From an uncultured Porticoccus sp. (GTDB taxonomy: Bacteria; Pseudomonadota; Gammaproteobacteria; Pseudomonadales; Porticoccaceae), in NCBI GenBank assembly GCA_947259505.1, contig CAMYLT010000008.1, forward strand, positions 310,001-374,000: a DNA stretch of 64,000 bases, in the 5' to 3' direction. The notes under the pieces are model-generated. The model was not told the DNA's origin, did not search any database, and saw nothing but the letters and a program-made list of their open reading frames with translations. The position numbers and the translations under genes are program-made. Below are positions 26,327-34,604 of this stretch, piece after piece (the stretch's first letter is position 1; every line of letters starts with the position of its first letter).

Positions 26327-27037
26327 ATGACTCCCGCGCGCTATCAAAAAATTGTCGATGTTCTCAATCGGCGCCAGCCCGACCTGACGGTGATCACTGA
26401 TCAGGTAAACAAAGGCCAGAATCTTTCCGCCATTATCCGCACCTGTGATGCCGTTGGTATTCACCGGGTGCATGCGGTGTATGATAAGGGGCGTTTCCGC
26501 CCCCACACCGGCACCTCGATGGGCTCACAAAAATGGGTCAAAACCACAGTTCACCGGGAAATCGAAACGCCCATTGTGCAACTACAGCAACAGGGTTTTC
26601 AGGTGTTGGCAGCCCATTTTGATGAGCGGGCGGTGGATTACCGACAAGTGGATTACACTCGTCCCACGGCATTGCTGTTGGGCGCAGAAAAGATTGGTGT
26701 AAGTACAGAGGCTTCCGCCAAGGTGGATGGTAGTGTCGTTGTGCCGATGATGGGTATGGCGGAATCTTTCAATGTCTCGGTGGCTTGCGCCATCATCCTT
26801 GCTGAGGCACAACGACAGCGGGAAGCGGCGGGGCTTTACGAGCAGTGCCGTATCGATGCCGAGGAATACCGTCATGTGTTGTTTGAATGGTGCCAGCCAG
26901 TACTCGCCCGTTTTTGCCGTCAACGTGACATTCCCTATCCCGAACTGGACGATACGGGTCACTTGTGTGAGCCACAGGCTTTTTCTGAGTTGGTCCGGCA
27001 ACCGAAAGCGCCGTTTAGCCACCCATGGATCAACTGA
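26327..27037 (+). CDS. trmH: tRNA (guanosine-18-2'-O)-methyltransferase TrmH
   Basis: This 236-aa SPOUT (knotted) methyltransferase makes Gm18 in the tRNA D-loop. It shows QNLSAIIRTCDAVGIHRVHAV, LLLGAEKIGVS and VPMMGMAESFNVSVACAIIL, the three TrmD/SpoU motifs. The ORF track start (26087) lies inside the preceding gene; ATG 26327 (MTPARYQKIV) matches the family N-terminus. No ribosome site precedes it. Confidence 0.92.
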   Translation: MTPARYQKIVDVLNRRQPDLTVITDQVNKGQNLSAIIRTCDAVGIHRVHAVYDKGRFRPHTGTSMGSQKWVKTTVHREIETPIVQLQQQGFQVLAAHFDERAVDYRQVDYTRPTALLLGAEKIGVSTEASAKVDGSVVVPMMGMAESFNVSVACAIILAEAQRQREAAGLYEQCRIDAEEYRHVLFEWCQPVLARFCRQRDIPYPELDDTGHLCEPQAFSELVRQPKAPFSHPWIN

Positions 27038-27162
27038 GCGCTGGAACCCGTGAGTCACAGAACACCATAGGCATTTTATGGCAAAGGGATAGAATCCATC
27101 CCCGAAAGCGCTATCGATAGAAGCGAAGCCATACTGATAACAGTCTAAGCATAAAGGGGTGA

Positions 27163-28941
27163 ATGATGACCGTATACAAGGCTCCCGTAGATGATATGAC
27201 CTTCCTGATGAATCAGGTGTTGGGCATGGATGAAATTGCCCAACTACCGGGATTTGAGGAGGCAACTCCCGATATGGTAGATGCGATTCTCTCAGAGGCG
27301 GCGCGGTTTTTTGGCGAGGTAGTGGCGCCCACCAATCAGCTAGCCGATGGTCAAGGCTCAAAACTTGACGGCACCAAGGTCGTCACAGCTCCAGCACTTG
27401 ACGGTATTTACCAGCAGATGACGGAAGCGGGCTGGACCAGCCTGACCGGCGATGTGAATTACGGTGGCCAGGGCATGCCGATGCTGCTGTCTGTGGCGGT
27501 GGACGAGATGAGTCAGTCCGCCAACATGTCATTTGGTTTGTGCCCGATGCTGACCAAGGGGGTGGTGACCGCCCTGAGTATCTACGGCGATGATGCACAG
27601 AAAAATCTCTACCTGCCGAAACTGATCTCCGGAGAATGGGCTGGCACCATGAACCTCACCGAGCCCCAAGCTGGGTCGGATTTGGCCGCGGTGCGCACTA
27701 GGGCGGAGCCCCAGGGTGATCACTACCTGCTCAGCGGCCAGAAGATTTTTATCACCTGGGGTGATCACGAATACACCGACAATATTATCCACCTGGTACT
27801 GGCGCGCACCCCGGATGCGCCGGAAGGTGTCAAAGGTATTTCATTATTTGTGGTGCCCAAATTCCTGATCAATGAAGATGGCAGCTCCGGTGAGCGCAAC
27901 GACGTTTACTGCGTCGGTCTGGAACACAAGATGGGCATTCACGCCAGCCCCACCTGCTCGCTGTCGTTCGGTGACAACGGCGGTGCCGTGGGCTACCTGG
28001 TGGGCGAGGAAAACCAGGGCCTGGTGTACATGTTTGCGATGATGAACGAAGCGCGACTGGCGGTTGGCTTGCAAGGCGTTTCCATCAGCGAGCGGGCCTA
28101 TCAGCAGGCGGTGGCCTACGCCAAGGATAGGGTGCAGGGCAGTGCTCCGGGGGAACCGAAAGCCACCATTATTCACCATCCGGATGTGCGTCGCATGCTG
28201 ATGCAGATGCGGGCCTTGACTGAGGGTGCCCGGGCACTGGCCTACTGTTCAATGGCCCATGAAGACCGGGTCCATAAACTGGCGGATCTCGAGCAGGCCG
28301 ACTATCACCGCCGTCGAGTGGATATTCTGACGCCACTGGTCAAGGGTTGGTGTACCGAAATTGGCATGGAGGTGACGTCACTCGGTGTACAGGTGCACGG
28401 AGGCATGGGCTTTGTGGAGGAAACCGGCGCCGCCCAGCATATGCGTGATGCCCGCATTTTGCCGATCTATGAAGGTACCAATGGTATTCAGGCCATGGAT
28501 CTGGTGGGTCGCAAAATCGCCCGGGACAAGGGTGTGTCGGCAACCGAACTAATGAGAGACTTAGCACCGGTGGTGGCGGCCGCCAATGGTGCCGATCTCC
28601 GTGTGATCGCAGATGCACTGGATGCTTCGTTGGGAGCCTGCCAGCAGGCGGTTGAAGCCTTATTTGCCAATGCACGCGAGGACTGGGCAGCCCCTGGAGC
28701 CGGTGCCTACAACCTGTTGATGCTGATGGGTACTACCGTGGCCGGTGCTTTGCTGGCTAAAAGCGCCATAGCAGCGGTGCAGTTGAATGCGGCAGGGGAC
28801 GGTAACCAGACGTTTAACAACAGTAAGATATCTACCGCTACATTCTTTGCCGAACAGGTCATGCCGCGTAACCAGGCTTATTTGGCGGCCATCAAGGCGG
28901 GATCTGCCTCCGTGATGGCGCTGGACATTGATGCCTTCTAA
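27163..28941 (+). CDS. Acyl-CoA dehydrogenase, DmdC-like large type
   Basis: This 592-aa FAD enzyme of the long acyl-CoA dehydrogenase subfamily starts with YKAPVDDMTFLMNQVLG. It has MNLTEPQAGSDLAAVRTRA in the substrate/FAD region, GVQVHGGMGFVEETGAAQ and YEGTNGIQAMDLVGRK with the catalytic-base region, and an extra C-terminal domain. This architecture includes 3-methylmercaptopropionyl-CoA dehydrogenase (DmdC) of DMSP demethylation and FadE-like enzymes. The sequence does not decide the substrate, and no other dmd or fad gene is adjacent. Start ATG 27163 or 27166. Confidence 0.9.
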   Translation: MMTVYKAPVDDMTFLMNQVLGMDEIAQLPGFEEATPDMVDAILSEAARFFGEVVAPTNQLADGQGSKLDGTKVVTAPALDGIYQQMTEAGWTSLTGDVNYGGQGMPMLLSVAVDEMSQSANMSFGLCPMLTKGVVTALSIYGDDAQKNLYLPKLISGEWAGTMNLTEPQAGSDLAAVRTRAEPQGDHYLLSGQKIFITWGDHEYTDNIIHLVLARTPDAPEGVKGISLFVVPKFLINEDGSSGERNDVYCVGLEHKMGIHASPTCSLSFGDNGGAVGYLVGEENQGLVYMFAMMNEARLAVGLQGVSISERAYQQAVAYAKDRVQGSAPGEPKATIIHHPDVRRMLMQMRALTEGARALAYCSMAHEDRVHKLADLEQADYHRRRVDILTPLVKGWCTEIGMEVTSLGVQVHGGMGFVEETGAAQHMRDARILPIYEGTNGIQAMDLVGRKIARDKGVSATELMRDLAPVVAAANGADLRVIADALDASLGACQQAVEALFANAREDWAAPGAGAYNLLMLMGTTVAGALLAKSAIAAVQLNAAGDGNQTFNNSKISTATFFAEQVMPRNQAYLAAIKAGSASVMALDIDAF

Positions 28942-28965
28942 ATTAGGCGCTAGTTAGCTTGTGAT

Positions 28966-28997
28966 AAAAAACCGCCGCTGATGCCGGCGGTTTTTTT
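28966..28997. terminator. Bidirectional terminator between the acyl-CoA dehydrogenase and LysR genes
   Basis: ACCGCCG-CTGATG-CCGGCGGT with five A before and seven T after serves both converging genes. Confidence 0.92.
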
Positions 28998-29868
28998 ATG
29001 ATGTTTCCATGTCCAGTAGCTGAATAAATGCCCTGGCGGCGTTGGAGAGGCTTTTTTCGCGGTGGTGGATATAGCCCAGCTGTCGTTCGATGTGGACGTC
29101 GGGGATATCGATGGCCTGCAAGCCGGATTCCAGCATGCTTTCTGGGAGCAGACTCCAGCCGAGTCCAATACTCACCATCATTTTTATGGTTTCCAGATAG
29201 TTGGTGGCCATGGTGGCGGGCAGCGGCACTCGCTGTTCTTCAAATACGGCCCGCGCCATACGGCCGGTATAAGTGCCGAGCCCCGGCAGAATCGCCGGGT
29301 GGTTGCAGAGCGTCTGCAGACTGGGGCGCTGTTCTTTTGTCAGGGGGTGGTCATCGGCCACCATAAACACCAGTGGATCAGGCCAGATGATTCGAGCCTC
29401 TATCTTTGGATGGGGTTGAGGTGCCAGGGTGATCACCGCCACTTCAAAGTGCCCATGCAGAATGCCTTCGTAGGCCTTTTCCGAATCCATAAAGTCCACA
29501 TCAATGGTCACGGAAGGGTGTTGCTGGGCAAATTGCTTGAGACTCGGTGGCAGGCGGTGCAGGCCAATATGGTGGCTGATGGCCAGTCGCAGCCTGCCAC
29601 TGATCTCTCCGGACAGGTCGTGGATGGCCTGGCGTGTGTCGGCAATGGCTTGGAGAATTTGGTGAGCGCGAGGCATCAGGGCTTCGCCTGCTTCGGTGAG
29701 CGTCACGCTGCGGGCAATACGGTCAAACAGCCGGCATTCAAGAATATCTTCAAGCTGTGCGATGCGCTTGCTGACCGCCGGCTGGGTGACATGGATGCGC
29801 TCCGCCGCCACGGAAAAGGAGCCGCTTTCGGCTACGGCAATGAAGGCTTCGAGTAACTGGGTATCCAT
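28996..29868 (-). CDS. LysR-family regulator divergent from leuCDB
   Basis: This 290-aa LysR protein has an N-terminal winged HTH (ESGSFSVAAERIHVTQPAVSKRIAQLE, about residues 14-40) and a periplasmic-binding-like effector domain. It is separated from leuC by a 111-bp shared control region holding an inverted repeat. Location suggests control of leucine biosynthesis and of itself; the effector would plausibly be a leucine-pathway intermediate, but this is inference. Confidence 0.9.
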   Translation of the reverse strand: MDTQLLEAFIAVAESGSFSVAAERIHVTQPAVSKRIAQLEDILECRLFDRIARSVTLTEAGEALMPRAHQILQAIADTRQAIHDLSGEISGRLRLAISHHIGLHRLPPSLKQFAQQHPSVTIDVDFMDSEKAYEGILHGHFEVAVITLAPQPHPKIEARIIWPDPLVFMVADDHPLTKEQRPSLQTLCNHPAILPGLGTYTGRMARAVFEEQRVPLPATMATNYLETIKMMVSIGLGWSLLPESMLESGLQAIDIPDVHIERQLGYIHHREKSLSNAARAFIQLLDMETS

Positions 29869-29878
29869 AATGCGGAGT

Positions 29879-29929
29879 ATACGAATTCCATTTTAGAATC
29901 GAAACGATAAAAAATATGAATTCGTGTTA
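29879..29929. promoter_or_regulatory. Inverted repeat, candidate operator for the LysR regulator
   Basis: ACGAATTC (29881-29888) and GAATTCGT (29918-29925) are perfect 8-bp inverted copies 29 bp apart (flanks extend the match to about 10 of 12) within the divergent LysR/leuC control region. A TAAAAT -10-like box at about 29945 lies just upstream of leuC. Confidence 0.55.
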
Positions 29930-29979
29930 TTTGTAGTTGTTGGTTAAAATATCGCCATTCACGTTGGCTGGAAGAGACG

Positions 29980-31401
29980 ATGGCTGGAAAAACGCTTTAC
30001 GACAAACTGTGGGATGCGCACCTGGTTAAGCAGCGCGAGGACGGTTCCGCACTGATCTATATTGATCGCCATATTTTGCATGAGGTGACTTCGCCGCAGG
30101 CCTTTGAAGGGCTGCGTCTGGCCGGCCGCAAACCTTGGCGGCTGGATGTGAACGTGGCGACGCCGGACCACAATATTTCCACCGATTCGGCAGAGCGCGC
30201 CGCGGGGGTGGATGCTATTCCCGATGAAACCTCGCGCATTCAGGTCAAGACCCTGGATGAGAACTGCGATTATTTCGGTATTCGCGAGTTCAAGATGAAC
30301 GAGATGGGGCAGGGCATCGTGCATGTGATGGGTCCGGAACTGGGCGCCTCGCTGCCGGGTATGACCGTGGTCTGCGGTGATTCCCACACCGCCACCCACG
30401 GCGCCTTTGCCTGCCTGGCCCACGGTATCGGCACTTCCGAGGTGGAGCACGTGCTGGCCACCCAGTGTCTGGTCACCCAGAAAATGAAAAACATGCTGAT
30501 CCGTGTGGATGGCACACTGGGTCCCGGAGTTACCGCCAAGGATGTGGTGTTGGCCATCATCGGCGAGATCGGCACTGCCGGCGGTACCGGTTATGCCATT
30601 GAGTTTGCTGGTCAGGTGTTCCGGGATATGTCCATTGAAGGCCGTATGACCGTTTGCAACATGGCGATTGAAGCCGGTGCACGGGTCGGTATGGTGGCAG
30701 TGGATGACAAATCTATTGATTACTTCAAGGGGCGCCGTTTTGCCCCGACGGGTGAGATGTGGGATCAGGCTGTCGAATACTGGCGGACATTACAAAGTGA
30801 CGATGACGCGGTGTTTGATGCCACGGTCGAGCTGGATGGCAGCGCCATTGTGCCCCAGGTCAGCTGGGGTACCTCGCCGGAGATGGTGGCGCCGGTAACC
30901 GGCTCCATTCCGCGCCCTGAAGATGAAACCGATCCGACCAAGCGTCAGGGAATAGAGCGCGCCCTGAAATATATGGGGCTTGTAGGTGGTTCGCCGATCT
31001 CCGACATCCCAGTAGATCGGGTATTTATCGGTTCTTGTACCAATTCCCGTATCGAAGACCTGCGGGCTGCGGCGGCTGTCGCCAAGGGCCGCAAGGTGGC
31101 CAATTCGGTGAAGCAGGTGCTGGTGGTGCCCGGTTCCCAGATGGTGAAAGCCCAGGCTGAGTCGGAGGGTCTCGATAAAATCTTTATCGCTGCTGGCATG
31201 GACTGGCGCGAACCTGGCTGTTCCATGTGCCTGGCCATGAACGCAGACCGGTTGGGAGCGGGGGAGCACTGTGCTTCCACCTCCAACCGCAACTTTGAGG
31301 GACGCCAGGGTAACGGCGGTCGCACTCATCTGGTGAGTCCGGCGATGGCGGCTGCGGCTGCTATTGCCGGTCATATCACCGATGTTCGAACACTGGATTG
31401 A
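29980..31401 (+). CDS. leuC: 3-isopropylmalate dehydratase large subunit
   Basis: This 473-aa aconitase-family subunit isomerises 2- to 3-isopropylmalate with Leu[15 protein letters not shown] at the start, the Fe-S ligands in [13 protein letters not shown] and GCSMCLAMN, and [16 protein letters not shown] are diagnostic. First gene of leuCDB under the shared LysR control region. Codon use is clearly GC-richer than the genes at 10-19 kb. Confidence 0.97.
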   Translation: MAGKTLYDKLWDAHLVKQREDGSALIYIDRHILHEVTSPQAFEGLRLAGRKPWRLDVNVATPDHNISTDSAERAAGVDAIPDETSRIQVKTLDENCDYFGIREFKMNEMGQGIVHVMGPELGASLPGMTVVCGDSHTATHGAFACLAHGIGTSEVEHVLATQCLVTQKMKNMLIRVDGTLGPGVTAKDVVLAIIGEIGTAGGTGYAIEFAGQVFRDMSIEGRMTVCNMAIEAGARVGMVAVDDKSIDYFKGRRFAPTGEMWDQAVEYWRTLQSDDDAVFDATVELDGSAIVPQVSWGTSPEMVAPVTGSIPRPEDETDPTKRQGIERALKYMGLVGGSPISDIPVDRVFIGSCTNSRIEDLRAAAAVAKGRKVANSVKQVLVVPGSQMVKAQAESEGLDKIFIAAGMDWREPGCSMCLAMNADRLGAGEHCASTSNRNFEGRQGNGGRTHLVSPAMAAAAAIAGHITDVRTLD

Positions 31402-31411
31402 GGAGGCTGTC

Positions 31412-32059
31412 GTGAGAGCTTTTACTGTACATACGGGGTTGGTAGCACCCATGGATCGCGCCAACGTCGATACCGACATGATCATTCCCAAGCAGTTTCT
31501 GAAATCTATCAAGCGCAGCGGGTTCGGCCCGAACCTGTTTGACGAATTGCGTTATCTGGATGAAGGGCAGCCGGGGCAGGATTGTGCCAACCGCCCGTTG
31601 AACCCGGAATTTCCGCTCAACTGGCCCCGCTATGAGGGAGCATCAGTGTTGCTGGCTAGGGAGAATTTCGGTTGTGGATCGAGCCGTGAGCATGCCCCTT
31701 GGGCGCTGGACGACTACGGTTTTCGTGCCATCATTGCCCCGAGCTATGCAGATATATTCTTTAACAACTGCTTTAAGAATGGATTATTACCAATTGTTTT
31801 TGAAGAGAATATTGTTGATGATTTATTTAAAGAGGCGGAGATTGCAGAGGGTTATGAACTGATCGTCGACCTGCCGCGCCAGGTGGTTGTCAAACCCTCG
31901 GGTGAAGAGTTGCCGTTTGAGATCGACGAGTTTCGCAAACACTGTCTGCTGGAAGGGCTCGACGAAATTGGCCTGACCTTGAAGGAAACGGACGCGATCC
32001 GTGGCTACGAATCCCAGCGTGAGAAAACCTGCCCCTGGCTGTTTCACGCTATTAAGTAA
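31412..32059 (+). CDS. leuD: 3-isopropylmalate dehydratase small subunit
   Basis: A 215-aa partner of Leu[38 protein letters not shown] and [13 protein letters not shown]. The start is GTG 31412 with AGGAGG at ideal spacing, not the track start at 31364 inside leuC. Oddity: codons from about 31747 to 31835 are extremely AT-rich (several TTA, ATA, ATT and TTT; about 25% G+C by hand) while both flanks are near 60%, although the encoded residues remain family-like. Confidence 0.96.
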   Translation: MRAFTVHTGLVAPMDRANVDTDMIIPKQFLKSIKRSGFGPNLFDELRYLDEGQPGQDCANRPLNPEFPLNWPRYEGASVLLARENFGCGSSREHAPWALDDYGFRAIIAPSYADIFFNNCFKNGLLPIVFEENIVDDLFKEAEIAEGYELIVDLPRQVVVKPSGEELPFEIDEFRKHCLLEGLDEIGLTLKETDAIRGYESQREKTCPWLFHAIK

Positions 32060-32073
32060 AGGAAGCTGGTTAC

Positions 32074-33147
32074 ATGAGCAAGAAAGTATTGATTCTCAAG
32101 GGCGACCATATTGGCCCGGAGATTGTCGACGAAGCCATCAAGGTGTTGACCAGGGTTAACGAAAAGTTTGGTCTGGATCTGGAGTTTGAGGAAGGGCTGC
32201 TGGGTGGTGCCGCTTACGATGCGGTGGGCGACCCCTGTCCCGATGAGACCCTGGAAAAAGGCCGCCGCAGCGATGCCATTCTGATGGGCTCCGTCGGCGG
32301 TCCGGAATGGGATGGATTGGAGCGCCATTTGCGCCCGGAAAAGGGGCTGCTGAAGTTGCGCTCCGGACTGCAATTGTTCGGCAATCTGCGTCCGGCGATT
32401 CTGTATCCGCAGTTGGCTGATGCCTCCTCCCTCAAGCCGGAAATTGTGTCTGGGCTGGATATCCTGATCGTACGGGAGCTGACCGGCGGTATCTATTTCG
32501 GTGAACCCCGCGGCATTCGTGTGCTGGAAAACGGTGAGCGCGAAGGTTACAACACCTACAAGTATTGCGAGTCGGAAATTCGCCGTATCGGCAAGGTGGC
32601 CTTCGAAGCCGCCATGGTGCGCGACCGCCGGGTTTGTTCCGTGGATAAGGCCAATGTGTTGGAGGCCACCGTGCTGTGGCGCGAAATCATGGAAGAGGTG
32701 GCAAAGGACTATCCCGAGGTGGCGTTGAGCCATATGTACGTGGACAACGCCGCCATGCAACTGGTGAAGGCGCCCAAGCAGTTCGATGTGGTGGTCACCG
32801 GCAACATGTTCGGCGACATCCTGTCCGATGCGGCGGCCATGCTCACCGGTTCCATCGGCATGCTGCCCTCCGCCTCCCTGGACAAGGATGGCAAGGGCTT
32901 GTACGAGCCATGTCACGGTTCGGCGCCGGATATTGCTGGCCAGGGTGTTGCCAACCCATTGGCAACCATCCTGTCTGCCGCGATGATGCTGCGCTATTCC
33001 CTCGATGCCCCGGAATCGGCCGTAGCCATTGAGCAGGCGGTCAGTCGTGTGCTGGATCAAGGACTGCGCACACCAGATATTTATACTAGCGGTACCACCC
33101 GGGTGGGTACCGTCGAGATGGGTGATGCAGTGCTGGCTGCACTTTGA
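32074..33147 (+). CDS. leuB: 3-isopropylmalate dehydrogenase
   Basis: This 357-aa NAD-dependent oxidative decarboxylase is the third step of leucine synthesis: [28 protein letters not shown], the metal-site [26 protein letters not shown], and [17 protein letters not shown] follows leuD by 14 bp. High-GC like leuC. Confidence 0.97.
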   Translation: MSKKVLILKGDHIGPEIVDEAIKVLTRVNEKFGLDLEFEEGLLGGAAYDAVGDPCPDETLEKGRRSDAILMGSVGGPEWDGLERHLRPEKGLLKLRSGLQLFGNLRPAILYPQLADASSLKPEIVSGLDILIVRELTGGIYFGEPRGIRVLENGEREGYNTYKYCESEIRRIGKVAFEAAMVRDRRVCSVDKANVLEATVLWREIMEEVAKDYPEVALSHMYVDNAAMQLVKAPKQFDVVVTGNMFGDILSDAAAMLTGSIGMLPSASLDKDGKGLYEPCHGSAPDIAGQGVANPLATILSAAMMLRYSLDAPESAVAIEQAVSRVLDQGLRTPDIYTSGTTRVGTVEMGDAVLAAL

Positions 33148-33162
33148 CAAGCTCGCCGCAGG

Positions 33163-33189
33163 CACAAATATTATCTAATATAATTTGTG
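33163..33189 (+). promoter_or_regulatory. asd upstream region: -10 box within an inverted repeat
   Basis: CACAAAT (33163-33169) and ATTTGTG (33183-33189) form a 7-bp inverted repeat that overlaps a TATAAT (33179-33184) about 35 bp before the asd ATG. The layout is that of a promoter with an overlapping operator; the regulator is unknown. Confidence 0.45.
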
Positions 33190-33218
33190 ATAAAGTACTT
33201 TTAACAGGTTGAATCTAA

Positions 33219-34334
33219 ATGAAAAAGGTTGGTTTTGTAGGTTGGCGAGGCATGGTCGGTTCAGTATTGATGGACCGCATGCAGCAGGAAAATGATTTTG
33301 CCCTCATCGAGCCTGTGTTCTTTACCACTTCCCAGCTGGGTCAAGCCGGTCCGGATGTGGGGGCAGAGGTCCCGCCGTTACAAGATGCGCGGGATGTTAC
33401 CGCACTGGCCAAGATGGATGTCATTATCACCTGCCAGGGTGGTGATTACACCAAGGCGGTCTACCCCGAACTGCGCAAGTCCGGCTGGGACGGTTACTGG
33501 ATTGACGCTGCGTCTGCGCTGCGCATGGCGGATGATGCCCTGATTATTCTGGATCCAGTCAACCTCAATGTGATCAAGGACGGTATTGCCGGGGGTATTA
33601 AAAACTTTGTCGGTGGCAACTGTACCGTCAGCCTGATGCTGATGGCCATGGGAGGGCTGTTCAACCGCGGCTTGGTGGAATGGACTTCGGCCATGACTTA
33701 TCAGGCAGCCTCCGGTGCCGGTGCCCAGAATATGCGCGAGCTGATTGCCCAGATGGGTGCCATTGAGCAATCCGTGGCCGCAGAGCTGGCCGATCCAGCT
33801 TCTGCGATTCTGGATATTGACCGCAAGGTGGTGGCGGCCATGCGCAGCGACAGTTTTCCGACTGAACATTTCGGGGCTCCCCTGAGTGGTAGCCTGCTGC
33901 CCTGGATTGACGTGCAACTGGAGAGTGGTCAGAGCAAGGAAGAGTGGAAAGGGCAGGCGGAAACCAACAAGATTCTTGGTCGCTCTGGTGACACCCTGAT
34001 CCCGGTGGATGGTATCTGCGTGCGTATTGGCGCCATGCGCTGTCACAGTCAGGCGTTGACGGTCAAATTAACTCAGAATGTGCCCCTGGATGAGATCGAA
34101 GCCATGCTGGCGGAAGCCAATGACTGGGTGAGGGTTATTCCCAATGATCGCACAGCCAGCCTCAAAGAGCTGACGCCGGCTGCGGTTACCGGCAACCTCC
34201 ATGTGCCGGTAGGGCGCCTGCGCAAGATGAACATGGGTGACAACTACCTGGCGGCCTTTACCGTGGGCGATCAACTGCTTTGGGGCGCAGCAGAACCACT
34301 GCGTCGCATGCTGCGGATTTTGCTGGAGGGCTAG
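33219..34334 (+). CDS. asd: Aspartate-semialdehyde dehydrogenase
   Basis: This 371-aa NADPH enzyme provides the semialdehyde for lysine, methionine, threonine and peptidoglycan diaminopimelate. It has [15 protein letters not shown], the nucleophile in [14 protein letters not shown] (Cys), and [22 protein letters not shown]. It is the gammaproteobacterial type and lies in the usual leuB–asd–fimV order. It has its own promoter-like region. Confidence 0.97.
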   Translation: MKKVGFVGWRGMVGSVLMDRMQQENDFALIEPVFFTTSQLGQAGPDVGAEVPPLQDARDVTALAKMDVIITCQGGDYTKAVYPELRKSGWDGYWIDAASALRMADDALIILDPVNLNVIKDGIAGGIKNFVGGNCTVSLMLMAMGGLFNRGLVEWTSAMTYQAASGAGAQNMRELIAQMGAIEQSVAAELADPASAILDIDRKVVAAMRSDSFPTEHFGAPLSGSLLPWIDVQLESGQSKEEWKGQAETNKILGRSGDTLIPVDGICVRIGAMRCHSQALTVKLTQNVPLDEIEAMLAEANDWVRVIPNDRTASLKELTPAAVTGNLHVPVGRLRKMNMGDNYLAAFTVGDQLLWGAAEPLRRMLRILLEG

Positions 34335-34356
34335 GCCTCCGGCAAACTTCATTCCG

Positions 34357-34390
34357 AGCACCCCGCAAACACTCGGGGTGCTTGTCTCTT
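34357..34390 (+). terminator. Probable terminator after asd
   Basis: AGCACCCCG-CAAACACT-CGGGGTGCT, a 9-bp perfect stem followed by TGTCTCTTTC, a weak T-tract. Confidence 0.65.
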
Positions 34391-34604
34391 TCACGGGTGG
34401 TCGACGTTGTGTTTTTGTGCAACTGGTCATAAACAGGGCGATATCTGGGTGGTATTGACCATATTTGCCCTCCATAGCGGTTGAACAATTTCATTTACTC
34501 ATAAATACTTGCACTCAGAACCTCACATCATGTAAATGGTTTTTTGTGTGTCTATGCAGCCTTTGCGGAAGGTGGCCCGCGCACAGCAAAACAGGGAATA
34601 TCGT

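Noticed and set aside
29062-29856. 264-aa plus-strand ORF opposite the LysR gene
   Set aside because: Shadow frame; the minus-strand HTH protein is unambiguous.
32044-33165. 373-aa minus-strand ORF opposite leuB
   Set aside because: Complete mirror of leuB in a high-GC region; no ribosome site or family features.
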